Shown here: positions 33,022 through 35,263 of the stretch, one piece after another | Layout of the letters: the number at the start of each line of letters is the position of its first letter | Position numbering within the stretch: position 1 is the first letter of the stretch | From: a bacterium | GTDB lineage: Bacteria; Arandabacterota; Arandabacteria; Arandabacterales; Arandabacteraceae | NCBI GenBank assembly: GCA_025774845.1 | Contig: JALGZP010000010.1 | Coordinates: 46,106-81,368, forward strand | Direction of reading: 5' to 3' | DNA length: 35,263 nt | Notes under the pieces: model-generated | Told to the model about the DNA's origin: nothing | Seen by the model: only the letters and a program-made list of their open reading frames with translations | The model's database searches: none | Position numbers and translations under genes: made by a program

Positions 33022-34940
33022 TCCATCGCACCCAGGGTTAAACTACACGTCCTTGCCCCATCAAGCGGCGAATACGCTGCCGGATCCTGGCGTACTACCC
33101 GTCCCGAACCGGATGCGCTCCAGCTGATGCCTGCGCTCGCCAGAACCTGCGTGGCCTCTCTGAGCGACATGCCTTCGATGGACGGGTACAAACCTTCTCT
33201 TCCAGTCTCAAGACGTGAAGATAGTTCAACCCCAGATGCGGGAACAGCGGTACTGCCCTGTGATAAAGGAGACTCCCGGAGACTGGTCAACCTCTGGCAC
33301 TGCGAGGGGATCAGCCTCTTCTCCCTCCTGAGCAGGAATTCCACAATGCTCTTGAATGCAGGTCCGCAAACGGTACCACCGTAGTGTGTCCAGCCGGACG
33401 GCTCGTCCACAACGACTGTACACACATATCTGGCATCATCCGCAGGAGTGAACCCGGCAAAGACCGAGTGAAACTTGCCTTCGATGTACTTTCCGCATTC
33501 GGCTTTCTGACCAGTCCCTGTCTTACCTGCAACGCGGATTCCTTCAATTCTCGCCGGGACGCCGGTGCCTTCCTGGACCACCGTTTCCAGCAAGCGTATC
33601 ATCTCCAAGGCTGTTTCATGTCTAATGACGGTCCTAACAGCCTTTGCCGGGTATCTCTTCTTTATGTTTCCGTCTTCATCTATTATCGCTTTGACAAGTC
33701 TCGGACGCAGCAGCGTGCCTCCGTTTGCGACTGCGGCATATGCCATGGCCAACTGCACCGCGGTCACGCCTATTTCCTGTCCGATGGCCAGAGTCTCAAG
33801 CGAACGCTTCGACCACAGGTGGGGCTCTCTGAGGATGCCCGGTGATTCGCCTTCAAGAGCGATGCCTGTTCTCGAACCGAATCCGAAAGCCTTGAGGTAC
33901 CTGTAGAACTCCCAGGAACCTACAAGACGCGCGATCTGGGCGCTGGCCACGTTGCTTGAAAAGGCAAGAGCATCGATAAGGTCCGGGAAGTCACGCGGGT
34001 GATCGTCCCTTATCCATCCACCCGGAACCTTGAGTTTCCCTCCGTTTGTGTTAAACACGGTGGTGGTGTCTACCTTGCCGAGCTCGAGACCCGTGGAGAA
34101 CGTGCAGATCTTCAGGGCAGAACCGGGTTCGAACACCGTCCTGACCGGGTAGTTACAGCCACGCGGGCTGCTCGCGAGGGCCAGGATGTCACCACAGCGG
34201 GGATCCACAATCACGACACAGCCGCCTTTGCCCTTGTTGCTCTGGATGGCCTCATCGAGTGCGGCCTCGGCGACGGCCTGGAGGTCGGCATCTATTGTGA
34301 GCACCACCGAGTTACCGCTGACCGGCATCTCCACGATCGCTCCCACGCAGGGCCTTGCGTTTCCCAGTGCGTCCCTCAGATAACGCCGCGTTCCGGGCTT
34401 CCCCCTGAGTTCGTCGTCGAGCGACAATTCGATACCACCGAGCGGTCTGTCGTCGACCGACAGGTACCCGATCACATTGCGCGCGACCTGATCCATGGGG
34501 CTGACTCTCTTGCCTGCGGGTTCGAAGTAGACACCCGGAAGGTCAAGACACTTGAGCGCGGCCGCGGCTTCCACATCGGCCGCCCGGTCGATCAGTTTGA
34601 ATCTCGAATCCCTTTCGGCGAGTTTCCCGGCCACCGTCCTGCGATTCACACCAAGCACCTCTGCAAGTCTGGCAGCTACGGGTCCGGCATCCTCGATCAT
34701 GCTCGGATCGGCACAGACCCTGACTGCAGGCAGAGTAACCGCGAGAGGCTGGAGGTTGCGGTCAAAGATCGATCCTCTCTTAGCCGGGATACTCCTGATG
34801 AAACCATGCTGCTGATTGGCTATCTTGCTGTAGTAGTCATGTTTGACGATCTGGATGTCCACCAGCTTCACTACTATCAGAGCGACAAACACCAGAAAGC
34901 CCGCAAAGAGGATGAACATCTTGTATGCGCCGGGTTTCAT
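33018..34940 (-). CDS. ftsI: septal penicillin-binding protein (transpeptidase) with C-terminal PASTA domain
   Basis: The 640-residue class B PBP has one membrane anchor (about 8-26) and a dimerisation domain with RGSIFDRNLQPLA. The transpeptidase domain has all three motifs: S274-x-x-K277 (EPGSALK), S-S-N at 328-330, and K473-T-G-T (AGKTGTGQK). A PASTA module (about 575-640, YPSIEGMSLREATQVLASAGISW) closes the protein. It cross-links septal peptidoglycan with FtsW. E. coli FtsI (588 aa) has no PASTA domain; SpoVD and PBP2x of Firmicutes do, as do PBPs of several other phyla. The ATG overlaps the ftsL stop as ATGA. Confidence 0.96.
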   Translation of the reverse strand: MKPGAYKMFILFAGFLVFVALIVVKLVDIQIVKHDYYSKIANQQHGFIRSIPAKRGSIFDRNLQPLAVTLPAVRVCADPSMIEDAGPVAARLAEVLGVNRRTVAGKLAERDSRFKLIDRAADVEAAAALKCLDLPGVYFEPAGKRVSPMDQVARNVIGYLSVDDRPLGGIELSLDDELRGKPGTRRYLRDALGNARPCVGAIVEMPVSGNSVVLTIDADLQAVAEAALDEAIQSNKGKGGCVVIVDPRCGDILALASSPRGCNYPVRTVFEPGSALKICTFSTGLELGKVDTTTVFNTNGGKLKVPGGWIRDDHPRDFPDLIDALAFSSNVASAQIARLVGSWEFYRYLKAFGFGSRTGIALEGESPGILREPHLWSKRSLETLAIGQEIGVTAVQLAMAYAAVANGGTLLRPRLVKAIIDEDGNIKKRYPAKAVRTVIRHETALEMIRLLETVVQEGTGVPARIEGIRVAGKTGTGQKAECGKYIEGKFHSVFAGFTPADDARYVCTVVVDEPSGWTHYGGTVCGPAFKSIVEFLLRREKRLIPSQCQRLTSLRESPLSQGSTAVPASGVELSSRLETGREGLYPSIEGMSLREATQVLASAGISWSASGSGRVVRQDPAAYSPLDGARTCSLTLGAME

Positions 34941-35263
34941 TCCGATTTGGTCCCTGTCTTCTCGATGACCACTACGTTGTCCCAGTCGATTACGGCCATA
35001 CCGAGCTGTGATGTTGCAACCAGCTGAATTCGACTGAGGGACTCCAGCTCGACGACCTCGCAGTCGAGGTGCTCGGCTTTGGTCCTGACGAGATCGAGTT
35101 GCTTCTCAAGCAGAAGGTTCTGCCTCAGCATCGATTCCACCCTCAGTCCTTCCCAGGTATAGAGGAGGCTTGACGCAGCCCCCAGAGCGACCAGCAGTAA
35201 CCCAAACAGGAGCGACCGACCTGTGCGCTTGACTCCTTTTGCCCTGCCCAGTGTCTCTTCTCT
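34937..35263 (-). CDS. ftsL: FtsL-like divisome protein, 5' end cut by window edge
   Basis: The frame ends at 34937 and remains open to the right edge, so 108 codons are visible and the true start lies beyond. A basic N-terminal part (RAKGVKRTGR) leads into one membrane helix (SLLFGLLLVALGAASSLLYTW). A leucine-zipper-like coiled coil follows (SMLRQNLLLEKQLDLVRTKAEHLDCEVVELESLSRI), then a short tail ending KTGTKSE. Size, topology and position directly before ftsI identify FtsL, which with FtsB and FtsQ activates septal synthesis. An annotation beginning at the GTG at 35140 would lose the membrane helix. Any mraZ/rsmH genes would lie beyond the edge. Confidence 0.85.
   Translation of the reverse strand, partial: REETLGRAKGVKRTGRSLLFGLLLVALGAASSLLYTWEGLRVESMLRQNLLLEKQLDLVRTKAEHLDCEVVELESLSRIQLVATSQLGMAVIDWDNVVVIEKTGTKSE

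Noticed and set aside
1-35263. CRISPR arrays, tRNA or rRNA genes, insertion sequences, phage or defence genes
   Set aside because: No regularly spaced repeats, cloverleaf-like sequences, transposase or integrase motifs or recognised defence domains were seen on reading both strands.

Overview
The window looks like a chromosomal core region of an uncultivated Gram-negative-type bacterium. The peptidoglycan is predicted to contain meso-diaminopimelate, because MurE carries the DNPR motif. There is a Tat component, a periplasmic PpiD-like chaperone and a predicted lipoprotein. GC content is fairly high by eye. The dcw cluster, the folB-folK-deoxynucleoside kinase-panB-panC run and the NfeD/slipin pair suggest the wider FCB/Latescibacterota/Krumholzibacteriota-like lineages. 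That placement is inference and would need a marker-gene tree. No transposase, integrase, CRISPR array, rRNA or tRNA was seen.

Layout. Almost everything is on the minus strand. From the right edge leftward there is one very compact division and cell-wall operon: ftsL (cut by the window edge), a PASTA-bearing penicillin-binding protein (ftsI), murE, murF, mraY, murD, ftsW, murG, murC, murB, a divergent ftsQ, ftsA and ftsZ. Genes overlap by 4 to 16 nt or are separated by at most about 20 nt. The operon ends with a large TPR protein and a B12-binding-type radical SAM protein, whose stop codon overlaps that of the convergent rpmB (L28). Then come tag and an unusual secreted gluzincin lipoprotein with a glucodextranase-type C-terminal module. 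Next are a DUF1858 protein, recG and an HD phosphohydrolase. A long left-hand operon follows: nfeD, slipin, a DapL-like aminotransferase, folB, folK, a deoxynucleoside kinase, panB, a panC-glmU(N) fusion, a HIT protein, a LytR_C protein and tatA. ppiD (plus strand) faces tatA and diverges from an M23 peptidase cut by the left edge.

How the genes work together. The right half holds most of lipid II synthesis from UDP-MurNAc onward (MurB to MurF, MraY, MurG) and the divisome that uses it (FtsW, FtsI, FtsL, FtsQ, FtsA, FtsZ). The left half combines folate, pantothenate and nucleotide-salvage steps with envelope quality control and export (NfeD/slipin, TatA, PpiD).

The most notable observations are four. 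(1) A pantothenate synthetase is fused in frame to a GlmU uridylyltransferase domain that lacks the acetyltransferase half. (2) An imperfect-palindromic dispersed repeat sits in both divergent intergenic regions of the window and nowhere else that I could see. (3) The HExxH lipoprotein has an unfamiliar domain combination. (4) TTG start codons are frequent, each with a Shine-Dalgarno match and most of these strong, including ftsQ, ftsA and mraY.
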